The notes: a model not told the origin generated them from the sequence alone. A stretch of 11,916 bases of DNA from an uncultured Olsenella sp. (GCA_947253595.1 CAMXZR010000048.1:1-11916); one strand, 5' to 3'; counted from the first letter of the stretch, positions 1 through 6,283 are shown. A program made the numbers and translations.

Positions 1-21
1 CCCGGATGTCTGGAGTGCCAT
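1..21 (-). CDS. 5' end of a head gene, probably major capsid protein (partial)
   Basis: An ATG at 21-19 on the minus strand reads MALQTSG before the window ends. A purine-rich SD (AAGGAAGG on the minus strand, within about 29-36) precedes it. It starts 27 bp after the scaffold stop. In phages with this gene order the gene after the scaffold normally encodes the major capsid protein, and many of these begin MAxQTS. Only seven codons are visible, so the product name rests on synteny and the N-terminal flavour. Confidence 0.55.
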
Positions 22-48
22 ATCGTGCCTTCCTTCTTCTCGTGTCTG

Positions 49-546
49 CTATTCGGAGCCCATGAGGCTGCGGACGAACCCGAGCATGGCGTCGGGCTTC
101 CCCACGGCGGCGGGCGCGTCGCCGTCCGTCGGTACGACGACGGACGACCTGGGCTTTGCGATGGCGGCCAGCTCCCTGGCCTGGGCGGCGAGTGTCTGCT
201 CGTCGGTCCCTGAGAGCATGGACACGAGGTCCGCGCTGATGCCGAACTCCCTGGCCACCTTGGCGACGAGCTCCGAGCGGGCCTTCTCCCCGGCGAGGCC
301 GTCGCGCTCGGCCTCGATGGCGGCGATGCGCTCCTCGAGCGTCCTGCTCTTGGACGCCGTCTCGTCGTACGCCTTGGCCTTCTCGGCGTTCTCCTTGGCC
401 CTGCGCTCCCACTTGCGGGCCTCGGCCTTCCAGTCGGTGCCGTCGCCCTGCGGCGTGGGCTCCTGCTGGGCCGGCTCTTCCTGCGTGGGCTCCTGCTGGG
501 CCGGCTCTTCCTGCGTGGGCTCCTGTTGCGTGTTCTCGTTCTCCAT
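49..546 (-). CDS. Phage capsid scaffolding protein (DUF4355/GPO-like)
   Basis: This 165-residue acidic protein begins MENENTQQEP. The N-terminal ~35 residues are a Q/E/P/T-rich repeat (QEPTQEEPAQ, about 2.5 copies). A long charged predicted coiled coil follows (about residues 36-95: KAEARKWERRAKENAEKAKAY, then EERIAAIEAERDGL), and then a small C-terminal segment. Disordered N-terminus, central coiled coil and compact C-terminus is the usual plan of phage scaffolds, which template procapsid assembly and leave before packaging. The start at 546 is preferred because GGAGGAG sits 5-10 bases before it on the minus strand. An in-frame extension to 603 would cross two hairpins and lacks an SD. Position between HNH/minor head genes and the putative capsid start supports the role. 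Confidence 0.8.
   Translation of the reverse strand: MENENTQQEPTQEEPAQQEPTQEEPAQQEPTPQGDGTDWKAEARKWERRAKENAEKAKAYDETASKSRTLEERIAAIEAERDGLAGEKARSELVAKVAREFGISADLVSMLSGTDEQTLAAQARELAAIAKPRSSVVVPTDGDAPAAVGKPDAMLGFVRSLMGSE
455..529. repeat. 30-bp tandem repeat in scaffold gene
   Basis: Two identical 30-bp units (455-484 and 485-514) are followed by a half unit (515-529). They encode the Gln/Glu/Pro/Thr-rich N-terminal repeat of the scaffold protein. The period is a multiple of three, so copy-number change would keep the frame. Confidence 0.9.
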
Positions 547-560
547 AGCTCCTCCTTCCG

Positions 561-595
561 CCTGCGTGCGCAGGTGGTCTCGCCCCGTGCGGGGC
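561..595 (-). promoter_or_regulatory. Two leader hairpins before the scaffold gene
   Basis: On the minus strand, GCCCC-GCAC-GGGGC (595-582) and CCTGC-GCAC-GCAGG (574-561) each form a perfect 5-bp stem with the same GCAC tetraloop. The second ends shortly before the scaffold SD. They lie downstream of a terminator-like hairpin of the same design at 626-613. A role in attenuation, RNA processing or mRNA stability is inferred only. Confidence 0.45.
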
Positions 596-604
596 AGCTG
601 CATA

Positions 605-627
605 TAGAAAAAGCCCCATGCGGGGCC
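605..627 (-). terminator. Intrinsic terminator-like hairpin between HNH gene and scaffold
   Basis: On the minus strand GCCCC-GCAT-GGGGC (626-613) is followed at once by TTTTTC (612-607), the form of a rho-independent terminator. It sits 31 bp after the HNH stop and about 60 bp before the scaffold start, inside the head operon. It would lower or modulate transcription into scaffold and capsid unless read through. The stem is only 5 bp but entirely G-C. Confidence 0.55.
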
Positions 628-657
628 GTTTCCTCACTGTGGCTGTGACAAGGGCGC

Positions 658-990
658 CTAAAGACCGGGCCTTGTCCAATCATGGGATGTGCGGTATGGG
701 TGCTCTATCCCGTATAGCGCGGGGTTCACCGGCACTTTGGTGCCCTTCCGCGCGTTGCAGGCGCGGTGGACGAGCTGCGTGTTATCGCGGCTGAGCGGGT
801 CGCCGCCACGGCACACCGGCATGATCTCGTCCACGACGGGGTAGCGCGGGTCGGTGACGGGCATGCGGGTGACCTCGTCGCGCGTGGGGAGCGGCCTCCC
901 GCAGAGGGCGCAGTGGGTCGTTGTCGCGAGCAGCTCGCGCCTGAGCCTCCTGCGCGCCGCGCCGTTCGCGTAGCGCGGGTTAGTCGCCAT
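658..990 (-). CDS. HNH endonuclease
   Basis: This is a 110-residue zinc-binding HNH nuclease of the small phage type. A CxxC pair (C27, C30) is followed by the core PVVDEIMPVCRGGDPL (51-66), N70, H75, C78 and N79, then ARKG. The first catalytic position reads DEI where many family members have DHI. DEI.PV variants are common in phage HNH proteins, so this does not prove inactivity. Such proteins often sit beside terminase and head genes and some assist cos/pac cleavage with TerL; that role is inferred here. The start is an ATG with AGAGGAG about 6 bases upstream. It overlaps the preceding gene by 11 bp, which suggests translational coupling. Confidence 0.85.
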   Translation of the reverse strand: MATNPRYANGAARRRLRRELLATTTHCALCGRPLPTRDEVTRMPVTDPRYPVVDEIMPVCRGGDPLSRDNTQLVHRACNARKGTKVPVNPALYGIEHPYRTSHDWTRPGL

Positions 991-1216
991 GCGCGCTCCT
1001 CTGTACCGCGAAGCGCTTGATGCTGGTCGTGACGGTGGTCACGCTTTCGGGGGCGAGGCCCTCGACGCGGATGCCGAACCCGTCGCCGGTGATGTACGTG
1101 CTGTCGATGTCGCCCACGACGGCCTCGGCGTTGGCGTCGAGCCACCTGCCAAGCTCCCTGACCTTGTGGACGAGCATCCCCCGCAGGCTGCGGCGCTTGA
1201 GCTCTACGTCAGGCAC
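980..1216 (-). CDS. Hypothetical small phage protein (head region)
   Basis: This 78-residue protein has a GTG start preceded by AAGGAGG (1224-1230). It begins with a basic helix (ELKRRSLRGMLVHKVRELGRWL) followed by a region predicted to be beta-rich (VVGDIDSTYITGDGFGIRVEGL). No family is recognised. It overlaps the upstream gene by 8 bp and the HNH gene by 11 bp, so it is part of a tightly packed operon and probably real. Its position between minor head and scaffold genes suggests a virion or assembly accessory protein, but nothing shows the function. Confidence 0.65.
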   Translation of the reverse strand: MPDVELKRRSLRGMLVHKVRELGRWLDANAEAVVGDIDSTYITGDGFGIRVEGLAPESVTTVTTSIKRFAVQRSAHGD

Positions 1217-1403
1217 GGCGTGCCTCCTTCCGGTCGGTGGGGCTTACGACGTTTCGCATGCACTCCACGACGCCGTCGTAGCGACGCTCGGCGGCGCGGA
1301 CGGCGTCCGCGTCGATGCCGAGCTCCATGAGCGCGTCGCGCATTGCCCTTGCCACGACGGTGTTGTGGCGTGCGACGATTCGTGCGATCTCGATGAGCGT
1401 CAT
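1209..1403 (-). CDS. Hypothetical small helical phage protein
   Basis: This 64-residue protein starts MTLIEIARIVARHNTVVARA and is predicted to be almost entirely alpha-helical. It begins 8 bp after the minor head gene stop and overlaps the next gene by 8 bp, which suggests coupled translation. The SD is weak (GGTAGGGGG on the minus strand). No family is recognised. Operon position and strong GC3 codon bias are the reasons to keep it. Confidence 0.6.
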   Translation of the reverse strand: MTLIEIARIVARHNTVVARAMRDALMELGIDADAVRAAERRYDGVVECMRNVVSPTDRKEARRA

Positions 1404-1411
1404 GGCGCCCC

Positions 1412-2173
1412 CTACCTGAGGCCGTACATGCTGCGCATGTTGGCGAGCGTGCTGTAGACGTTGCTCCTGCTGTGACCGGCGGCGAGCGCGCCGTAATGGC
1501 CCTTGGTGCTCTCGGACGCTGAATCAGCCGCCGCGGCGCGATACATGGCGTAGTACTCGTCCGGGTCGTATCCCTCTATCTCGCTCGCGCCCTCGTCGAA
1601 CGACGCCACGACCTGGCAGTCGCAGTGCGGGTGGTAGGAGTCGAACTCGCCCGCGCTCTCGGCGCTGTGGTAGACGAACCCGCGGCTCGCCAGCATGAGG
1701 CAGAACGCGCATGTCGTGTCGCCGGTCGGGACGCGGGCGTACCTTCCTCCGTGGTTCGCCGTGTTGCGCGTCATGGTGCGGCGCGCGTGCCCGTTCACGG
1801 CCTTGTTCATGGTCCCCATGACATGGGCGACGGCCTTGTCGGGGTCCACCGCATCGCCCGAGAAGGCGTAGCCGCTCGATGCCTCGAACAGGTGGGCATC
1901 GTCCTCGCTATCGAGGATGGCACTCGCCCGTTTCCCGGTGTCGGCGCGGTATATCTCCTCCCAAAGCTCGGCGGCGAGCGTGCCGGATGCCTGCCCGTAC
2001 TTCGCGGCAATGGGCGGTGCCATCATGTTCACGGCGTCGTGGAGGGCGTCGAGGTCGTGCGCGGTCGCCTGCCACACGTCCCACAGGCCGTTCGAGAGCT
2101 CGGCCTGCGCGGCGCCGGAGAGCGTCTTGAGGCCGTTGACGTAGCTACTGAGCCTCTCCCTCGTCAGGTTCAT
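1412..2173 (-). CDS. Phage minor head protein, VG15/MuF-like
   Basis: This is a 253-residue capsid morphogenesis protein. The N-terminal ~140 residues are helical. The C-terminal half holds the cysteine/histidine signature CAFCLMLASRGFVY (155-168) and YHPHCDC (180-186), typical of actinophage VG15-like and related MuF minor head proteins encoded just after the portal. Family members associate with the portal vertex and are thought to help head assembly or DNA entry. The start at 2173 (MNLTRERLSS) is chosen because an extension to 2371 would be Arg/Ser-rich out-of-frame portal sequence. With this start it overlaps the portal gene by 29 bp. Confidence 0.8.
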   Translation of the reverse strand: MNLTRERLSSYVNGLKTLSGAAQAELSNGLWDVWQATAHDLDALHDAVNMMAPPIAAKYGQASGTLAAELWEEIYRADTGKRASAILDSEDDAHLFEASSGYAFSGDAVDPDKAVAHVMGTMNKAVNGHARRTMTRNTANHGGRYARVPTGDTTCAFCLMLASRGFVYHSAESAGEFDSYHPHCDCQVVASFDEGASEIEGYDPDEYYAMYRAAAADSASESTKGHYGALAAGHSRSNVYSTLANMRSMYGLR

Positions 2174-3626
2174 CGGTCTCGGGCGCCTCCTTGAACGTCG
2201 GATGCGTGACCTGCGGCATGCTGCCAACGAGGCTCTGGATGGTGCCGGTCCCCGTCGCCCTGCCAAGCTCGGACCAGAGCATTTCCAGCTCGGCATCGTC
2301 CGGGAAGAGCTGCCGCAGGAACGTCTTGGTGTTCGCAAGGCCAGGGATGGCCTGAACCTCCTTGAGCGCAAGGTCGGCTACCTGCGACTTGGAGGGCATG
2401 TCGGTCGGGCGGAAGTGCGGGAACGCCCCAGAGAGTATCTGCGTTGCCTCAGAGAACGGCACATCACGAGCAGTGGCAACGATCAAGCGCGCCACGTTCA
2501 TCATGTGCGGGCCGTTCGTGGCATTGAGATAATCGGCTTCGTTGACAAGGTCCTCTTTAGCCGCGTAGATCGCCTCGGCGCTGGATGGGTTGTCAGAGAC
2601 AACTCCCAAGCTTGATATGGGAAGGCCCGTCTCGCCTGAGAACTGCGCCGCAAGCGAGCGCATATAGACCACGTGATCGTTCATCCCAGGCGGGTTGAAC
2701 TGCCCTGCACTTGGGCTGTTCTGCTCACCATCGTTTGGGATCAGGAAGTACCCGTTCCAATATGTCTTGAATGTCTTCTCGTCCAACAGGTCGGGGTCGA
2801 CGTTCAAGAAGTAACGCTGCGGGACCGTGAAGATCTCTGCGGAGATCTCCGTGCGCAGCACCTCTCGTACGGCATTGTCTGTGATGGAGCGCACGGCACG
2901 AGACACGCGTGACCGGCCCAGGGGCCTGTCAAGCGAAGGGCGATACGTCAACGGCTCCATGAGGGGCCGCCCCATGGAGTGCGGGAGCCTTTGCGTGTAC
3001 CAGCGGTTGCGCCTGTAAGCGCAAACCAGCGTCTCATCTGAGGCGAAGAGGTTGCACCCCGTTGGGTTCCCCTTCTTGTCAGTGTCAGTGACGGTCATGC
3101 CGTAGGCAATGCGCTTGTGTCTGCGGTCCCAGACCATCGCGCAGTTAAGGGCACTGTAGGCATTGACAACAACAGCGGGGTCACCTGCGTCTTGATCTCC
3201 CAGGGTCACTGTCATAGCCGCGCACGACTGGACAAGAGCGGAAGTGACGGCCTGGCGGTACAGCTGCGAAACGTCGTTTGCCTCATACGCTTCTCTGAGC
3301 TCAGGGATGTGGACGGAATCTGGGATAGCGAAATAATCGAGGTGCGTACGCTCGGCGAGCATATCAACAGCCTTGGCAGGCCAGCCAACCTGAGGGGCCA
3401 CGGCGTCTGCGACATTGTCGCTCTTGAACGCAAGCTTGAGATTCTTGCAGCGGTTATGAGAGTTGTAGTAAGCAAGCCTAAGAGCGTTCTTCTCATACTT
3501 CGAAGTCCAGACATCCCACAGCCTGCGGAGCATATGCCCCTCTTCAGGGGTTATCCCGTCGCCATCAGCGGTAACAGGCATGTTCCTGCCAACCGCCGTA
3601 AGGGGGACATCAGTCCAAAACTGCAT
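2145..3626 (-). CDS. Phage portal protein, SPP1 gp6-like
   Basis: This 493-residue protein has the length and position of SPP1-type portals, which form the dodecameric DNA channel at one capsid vertex and dock terminase. Typical features are the N-terminal YEKNALRLAYYNSHNRCKNL segment, the WPAKAVDMLAERTHLDYF block, a central RPLGRSRVSRAVRSITDNAV region, and the GETGLPISSLGVVSDNPSSA segment before a C-terminal helical clip/crown part. The ATG lies 1 base after the TerL stop (TAACATG), so translation is probably coupled. Most of the gene has lower GC than its neighbours (45% at 3421-3480 against 70% at 2221-2280, counted by hand), which suggests acquisition by recombination together with the TerL nuclease half. 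Confidence 0.92.
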   Translation of the reverse strand: MQFWTDVPLTAVGRNMPVTADGDGITPEEGHMLRRLWDVWTSKYEKNALRLAYYNSHNRCKNLKLAFKSDNVADAVAPQVGWPAKAVDMLAERTHLDYFAIPDSVHIPELREAYEANDVSQLYRQAVTSALVQSCAAMTVTLGDQDAGDPAVVVNAYSALNCAMVWDRRHKRIAYGMTVTDTDKKGNPTGCNLFASDETLVCAYRRNRWYTQRLPHSMGRPLMEPLTYRPSLDRPLGRSRVSRAVRSITDNAVREVLRTEISAEIFTVPQRYFLNVDPDLLDEKTFKTYWNGYFLIPNDGEQNSPSAGQFNPPGMNDHVVYMRSLAAQFSGETGLPISSLGVVSDNPSSAEAIYAAKEDLVNEADYLNATNGPHMMNVARLIVATARDVPFSEATQILSGAFPHFRPTDMPSKSQVADLALKEVQAIPGLANTKTFLRQLFPDDAELEMLWSELGRATGTGTIQSLVGSMPQVTHPTFKEAPETDEPDEGEAQ

Positions 3627-3627
3627 G

Positions 3628-5103
3628 TTAGAAGCTCACCGCCTTTCTCACTTTTCGGGGGTTCCTCAGCGTTGTCACGACTGCCTGCATCGCAAGAGCA
3701 GCAGCTTCAACAGGCACTGAGTCAACTCCCGGCGCGTCACCGAAGCCAATAGCCCCATTTGTCTTGTTGCCTATGTAGCGTTTCGCCGCGCCAACAGCCG
3801 ATGCCGTCAGTTCGGGCTGCCCAATGTGCGTCATCGAGCCGGAGGCGACAAGGTCGGTGATCATCTGGTCTGCCTGTATAACGTCCTTTGTCGCTGCCGT
3901 GCGACAGTAGAGCCTTGGGAGCTTGCGCTCTCTGAGAGCACGTTCCAGGTTCTCGGCACTACCCCTGCCGTCTGCGAGGTAACAGCACACGTCGTTAGAC
4001 ATTGGGGCGAGCATCTCCTCGACCCATCCGGTTCCGTGGGTCGTATCCCTGACTGCCACAAGCTCGACATGCAGAGGTGCACCTTTCAAGCGCACGGCCA
4101 CAGCGACTGCCGCACGTGTACCATCAGGTGCAAACTTCACACCGTAGGCAACCTTTGCCCCCTCAGCCTTGGGATCAGGAGAGGCGGCAACTTTGCAGGC
4201 ATCCCATGCGGAAGCCGCTATAACGTGCTCGTAGCCCCCGTCGTCCGGCATCCACCAGCCGAGCAGCTCGCGGGCGAACCCGTCCCTCGTCATGCCGCCC
4301 GCGTCGATGCCGCGGATGTCGTCCAGCACCGTGGCCTCTAGGATGAGGCGACCCATCATCGGGTTGGTCATGTACGAGAGGTCGAGCAGCTCGTCCTCGG
4401 TCGCCGACTCTGGCGGGATGGCGTCGACGGCCCACTCCATCCACCACGCCCCGCCGCCGCCCGCATGGGCCGCGTCATGCATCTTGCGGAACGCCGTGCC
4501 GTGGCATCCCGGGTAGTGAGGCGTCCCCAGGTAGATCATCTGCGGGACGTGTCCACGCGCGCGCAGCGTCGGCTTGATCGCGTCCTGCTGCTCGTCGGTG
4601 TACTCCTGGGCCTCGTCTATGATCGCCATGTCGTACGATCCGCCGCGCGCGCCGTTGGTGCGCGTGGCGAACTCTATGTAGGCACCCGACCTGAGGTAGA
4701 TCCCCTCGCGGCCAGGCTGCTTGTAGACGTAGTCGAGCAGGCCGTGCCAGTCGTCGTTGCGCGGGTCGTCGAACAGGTTGCACAGCCGCTTGAAGAACTT
4801 CGTGACCGTCGAGCCCGTGTGCGCCGTGTAGAGGACGTTCCATCCCTCGACCGCGCACATCCACGCGCTGTAGTAGCAGGCGGAGAAGCTCTTGCCGTTC
4901 TGCCTCGGCTTGCAGATGCCGATGGTGAGCGCCTGGGGGCTGCCGTCCTCCTTGCGCGCGCACATCACGTCGAACTCGTGGCGCTGCGAGGGGATGAACT
5001 CGATGCCGTACGAGGCGAACATGTCGGACGCCTCCCGGCCGTCCGTGTGGTCCCACTCGCCCACCACCTCGAACGTCGGCTCCTGGCGCCCGAGCCTAGC
5101 CAT
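3628..5103 (-). CDS. terL: Terminase large subunit (packaging ATPase/nuclease)
   Basis: This is a 491-residue packaging motor. In the ATPase domain the Walker A variant is KPRQNGKS (65-72), Walker B is YDMAIIDEAQ (157-166), and the coupling motif is YLGTP (191-195). The C-terminal RNase H-like nuclease domain starts near residue 316 (VAYGVKFAPDGTRAAV). D328 of PDG is a candidate first catalytic acid, since the usual GVD position reads GVK. Later acids lie in YLADGRGSAEN. The protein docks on the portal and cuts and pumps DNA into the head. The ATG overlaps the preceding gene by 8 bp. GC falls abruptly near residue 300 (position about 4200), at the linker between domains, so the gene looks like a recombinant of two lineages with its reading frame intact. 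Confidence 0.95.
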   Translation of the reverse strand: MARLGRQEPTFEVVGEWDHTDGREASDMFASYGIEFIPSQRHEFDVMCARKEDGSPQALTIGICKPRQNGKSFSACYYSAWMCAVEGWNVLYTAHTGSTVTKFFKRLCNLFDDPRNDDWHGLLDYVYKQPGREGIYLRSGAYIEFATRTNGARGGSYDMAIIDEAQEYTDEQQDAIKPTLRARGHVPQMIYLGTPHYPGCHGTAFRKMHDAAHAGGGGAWWMEWAVDAIPPESATEDELLDLSYMTNPMMGRLILEATVLDDIRGIDAGGMTRDGFARELLGWWMPDDGGYEHVIAASAWDACKVAASPDPKAEGAKVAYGVKFAPDGTRAAVAVAVRLKGAPLHVELVAVRDTTHGTGWVEEMLAPMSNDVCCYLADGRGSAENLERALRERKLPRLYCRTAATKDVIQADQMITDLVASGSMTHIGQPELTASAVGAAKRYIGNKTNGAIGFGDAPGVDSVPVEAAALAMQAVVTTLRNPRKVRKAVSF

Positions 5104-5371
5104 TCACGACGCGCAGGCTCTTCTTGCGGCGAGCGCGCGACTGGTCAATCGGTGATGTATGATGGGTCTTGGTCGACGCGCTCCTCCTGCCGTCCACGAT
5201 CTGGCCGTCGATGCGCCCGAGCTTGTCGGTCACGTCGATGAGCGACTTCACCAGGGCGGCGTAGTCGCGGGTGGCCATGGTCTGCTCGCAGCGCTCCGCC
5301 AGGTCGTTCCTTATGGCCTTGAACATCGCCATGGCGTCGTTCTTCTTAGCTGCGGAAACAAGGCGTCCCAT
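5096..5371 (-). CDS. Terminase small subunit-like protein
   Basis: This 91-residue protein begins MGRLVSAAKKNDAMAMFKAI and has two long predicted helices (about 12-32 and 38-60) and a basic C-terminus (RARRKKSLRVVNG). Short, helical, basic proteins directly before TerL in actinophages are small terminase subunits that bind the packaging site and bring it to TerL. AGGAGG at 5377-5382 supports the ATG. It overlaps TerL by 8 bp. The non-coding block upstream is rich in 10-bp direct repeats and palindromes that could be its binding site. The assignment rests on position, size and family flavour; no catalytic motif is expected. Confidence 0.75.
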   Translation of the reverse strand: MGRLVSAAKKNDAMAMFKAIRNDLAERCEQTMATRDYAALVKSLIDVTDKLGRIDGQIVDGRRSASTKTHHTSPIDQSRARRKKSLRVVNG

Positions 5372-5560
5372 GGCAACCTCCTGACCTGCGAATATGTGGA
5401 ACGGGAATTCCCCTCGCTATAAAGGCGCTCTGCCGCATGGTGCGCCGCCTGCCCCGGGGGGAGGGGGTTCGCCCCCCCTGTCGCTAGCGCCGAAAAGGAT
5501 TGAGCGCGATTGTCTCGCCCCCGCGAGTGGCGGCGCACCGTAGTGATAGCACGCAAACGA
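5372..5560. other. Non-coding terminase leader with nested inverted repeats (possible cos/pac)
   Basis: No coding potential is evident. It holds a perfect 10-bp palindrome GGGAATTCCC (5403-5412), a G-rich hairpin GGGGG-TTCG-CCCCC (5463-5476) with a C-G-type closing pair, and a palindrome CGCTAGCG (5482-5489). An exact 11-bp inverted repeat brackets the last two (GGTGCGCCGCC at 5439-5449, GGCGGCGCACC at 5529-5539). A third copy of GGCGGCGCAC lies at 5702-5711. No convincing -35/-10 pair is seen on the minus strand, so the late operon may need an activator. A packaging site is the favoured guess. Confidence 0.5.
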
Positions 5561-5561
5561 A

Positions 5562-5690
5562 GCTCGCGGGCGCCCGCGAGCGCACGGAGTCGCCCACGAC
5601 CACCCGCAAGCGCCCGCGAACGTCCGCGAGTACACACGACCGCCCGCGAGCGCCCGCGAGTACACACGACCGCCCGCGAGCGCCCGCCAG
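5562..5690. repeat. Decamer direct-repeat array headed by a 20-bp palindrome
   Basis: From 5571 to 5690 the sequence divides into twelve 10-bp units around the consensus CGCCCGCGAG. Exact copies are at 5571, 5641, 5651 and 5671. Near copies are at 5601, 5611, 5621 and 5681. A variant TACACACGAC is at 5631 and 5661, with the related CGCCCACGAC at 5591. A 30-bp higher-order unit is visible at 5621-5650 and 5651-5680. The first unit pairs with an inverted copy before it to form the perfect 20-bp palindrome 5562-5581. All open frames across it are repeat artefacts. It lies between the XRE gene and TerS, so a terminase recognition site is plausible. Confidence 0.85.
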
Positions 5691-5717
5691 GACGCGCGCC
5701 AGGCGGCGCACAAGGAA

Positions 5718-5747
5718 GGGTCCGCACCCCCGAGGGAATGCGGACCC
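5718..5747 (-). terminator. Strong hairpin after the XRE gene, probable terminator
   Basis: GGGTCCGCA (5718-5726) and TGCGGACCC (5739-5747) form a perfect 9-bp stem around a 12-base loop that may pair further (CCC/GGG). On the minus strand it begins 27 bp after the XRE stop and is followed by TTCCTTGTG, a moderately U-rich tail. Ending the XRE transcript before the repeat array is the likely job. The weak T-tract leaves some doubt. Confidence 0.6.
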
Positions 5748-5774
5748 GAACGTCGTGACGTGCGTGGCGCCCCG

Positions 5775-6008
5775 CTACTCGCCAGGGGCGCGGCGTCCGT
5801 CCAGCGTGAGCGTCTCGCCGTGGCCCACGAGCTGGAGGGTGTAGCCACAGGCGGCGGCTATGGATGCCAGAACATCAGTGCCAGGCGCGCGGCCCATGGT
5901 GAACAGCGAGGAGATGTAGCCGTCACTTTTGCCCAGCTCCTTTGAAATAGCTGCCTTGCTCTTGCCAGAGCAACTAACGACATGAGCAAGCGCGGCCTTG
6001 CTATCCAT
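5775..6008 (-). CDS. XRE/Cro-type helix-turn-helix regulator
   Basis: This 77-residue DNA-binding protein has a helix-turn-helix from about 15 to 40 (GKSKAAISKELGKSDGYISS). The rest is the short helical closure typical of single-domain Cro/XRE proteins (VLASIAAACGYTLQLVG). No C-terminal cleavage or oligomerisation domain is present. The start at 6008 is chosen for the GGGGAGG SD 5 bases before it; the longer frame to 6041 has none. Its promoter contains two of five CAAC-N4-GTTG sites lying just upstream, so it very likely represses itself and also controls the divergent plus-strand unit. That makes it the lysis/lysogeny switch or a Cro-like partner. Regulation is inferred from site placement. 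Confidence 0.85.
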   Translation of the reverse strand: MDSKAALAHVVSCSGKSKAAISKELGKSDGYISSLFTMGRAPGTDVLASIAAACGYTLQLVGHGETLTLDGRRAPGE

Positions 6009-6041
6009 ATGACCTCCCCTATCGGTGCTTGATCTGCGCAC

Positions 6042-6068
6042 ATCATATCACAACAAAAGTTGTGGCAA
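6042..6068 (-). promoter_or_regulatory. Autoregulated promoter of the XRE gene
   Basis: On the minus strand the -35 is TTGCCA (6068-6063, 5/6 match) and the -10 is TATGAT (6047-6042, 5/6), with an extended TGA just before it. The spacer is short at 15 bp, which the extended -10 may offset. Operator 1 (6049-6064 with flanks) fills the spacer and operator 2 (6066-6077) overlaps the -35, the standard arrangement for steric repression. Transcription would start near 6035, about 27 bp before the ATG. Confidence 0.65.
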
Positions 6069-6173
6069 CGTTAGTTGTGTAGTAGGTATGAATAACAACG
6101 TCCGTTGCAGAATGTCGCTACTAGCAACGAACGTTGTTGTATAGTCATAGACAGCAAGAGCAACGGAAGTTGC
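6049..6173. promoter_or_regulatory. Five CAAC-N4-GTTG operators
   Basis: Five copies of the dyad CAACnnnnGTTG occur at 6051-6062 (centre AAAA), 6066-6077 (GTTA), 6096-6107 (GTCC), 6125-6136 (GAAC) and 6161-6172 (GGAA). Arms are longer in the first (CACAAC/GTTGTG) and last (AGCAAC/GTTGCT). Centre-to-centre spacings are 15, 30, 29 and 36 bp. Chance occurrence of five such 8-base dyads in 120 bp is negligible. The XRE protein encoded next door is the obvious ligand. A plus-strand -10-like TATAGT (6140-6145) lies between sites 4 and 5, so sites 3-5 may control rightward transcription; no good -35 accompanies it. Confidence 0.9.
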
Positions 6174-6210
6174 TTAACAGCCGGGGAACCTTGAGAAACG
6201 AATAGCGCGG

Positions 6211-6238
6211 CATCGAGAGCACGGAAGGCGCTCCGATG
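6211..6238 (+). promoter_or_regulatory. Leader hairpin 1 around a 15-codon ORF start
   Basis: CATCG-a-GAGC (6211-6220) pairs with GCTC-CGATG (6230-6238) to give a 9-bp stem with one bulged A and a 9-base loop. The loop holds GGAAGG (6223-6228), an SD for the ATG at 6236-6238, which itself lies in the stem. This could gate translation of the leader ORF. Confidence 0.5.
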
Positions 6239-6283
6239 TGTGACAGGCACGCGGTAAAAGTGGCCGTCTCCAACTCCGGATAG
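6236..6283 (+). CDS. Possible 15-residue leader peptide
   Basis: ATG at 6236 with GGAAGG 7 bases upstream opens a 15-codon frame (MCDRHAVKVAVSNSG) ending in TAG at 6281-6283. The stop overlaps the SD (AGGAG, 6282-6286) of the following 38-codon gene. Ribosomes translating it would pass through the stem that hides that SD, so it could couple or gate translation, as in Mok/Hok-type or attenuator leaders. The ORF is too short for codon statistics, so the call rests on the arrangement. Confidence 0.4.
   Translation: MCDRHAVKVAVSNSG

Noticed and set aside
4465..5241. 258-residue plus-strand frame opposite TerL
   Set aside because: Shadow of the TerL ATPase domain; Arg/Val/Ala-rich with no motif or SD.
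5571..5690. CRISPR-like array
   Set aside because: Units are contiguous 10-mers without unique spacers, and no cas genes are present.
5417..5848. Long open frames on both strands across the repeat array, with Arg/Ala/Gly or Pro/Arg-rich products
   Set aside because: They are artefacts of GC-rich 10-bp repeats; composition is periodic and non-protein-like, and no SD supports them.
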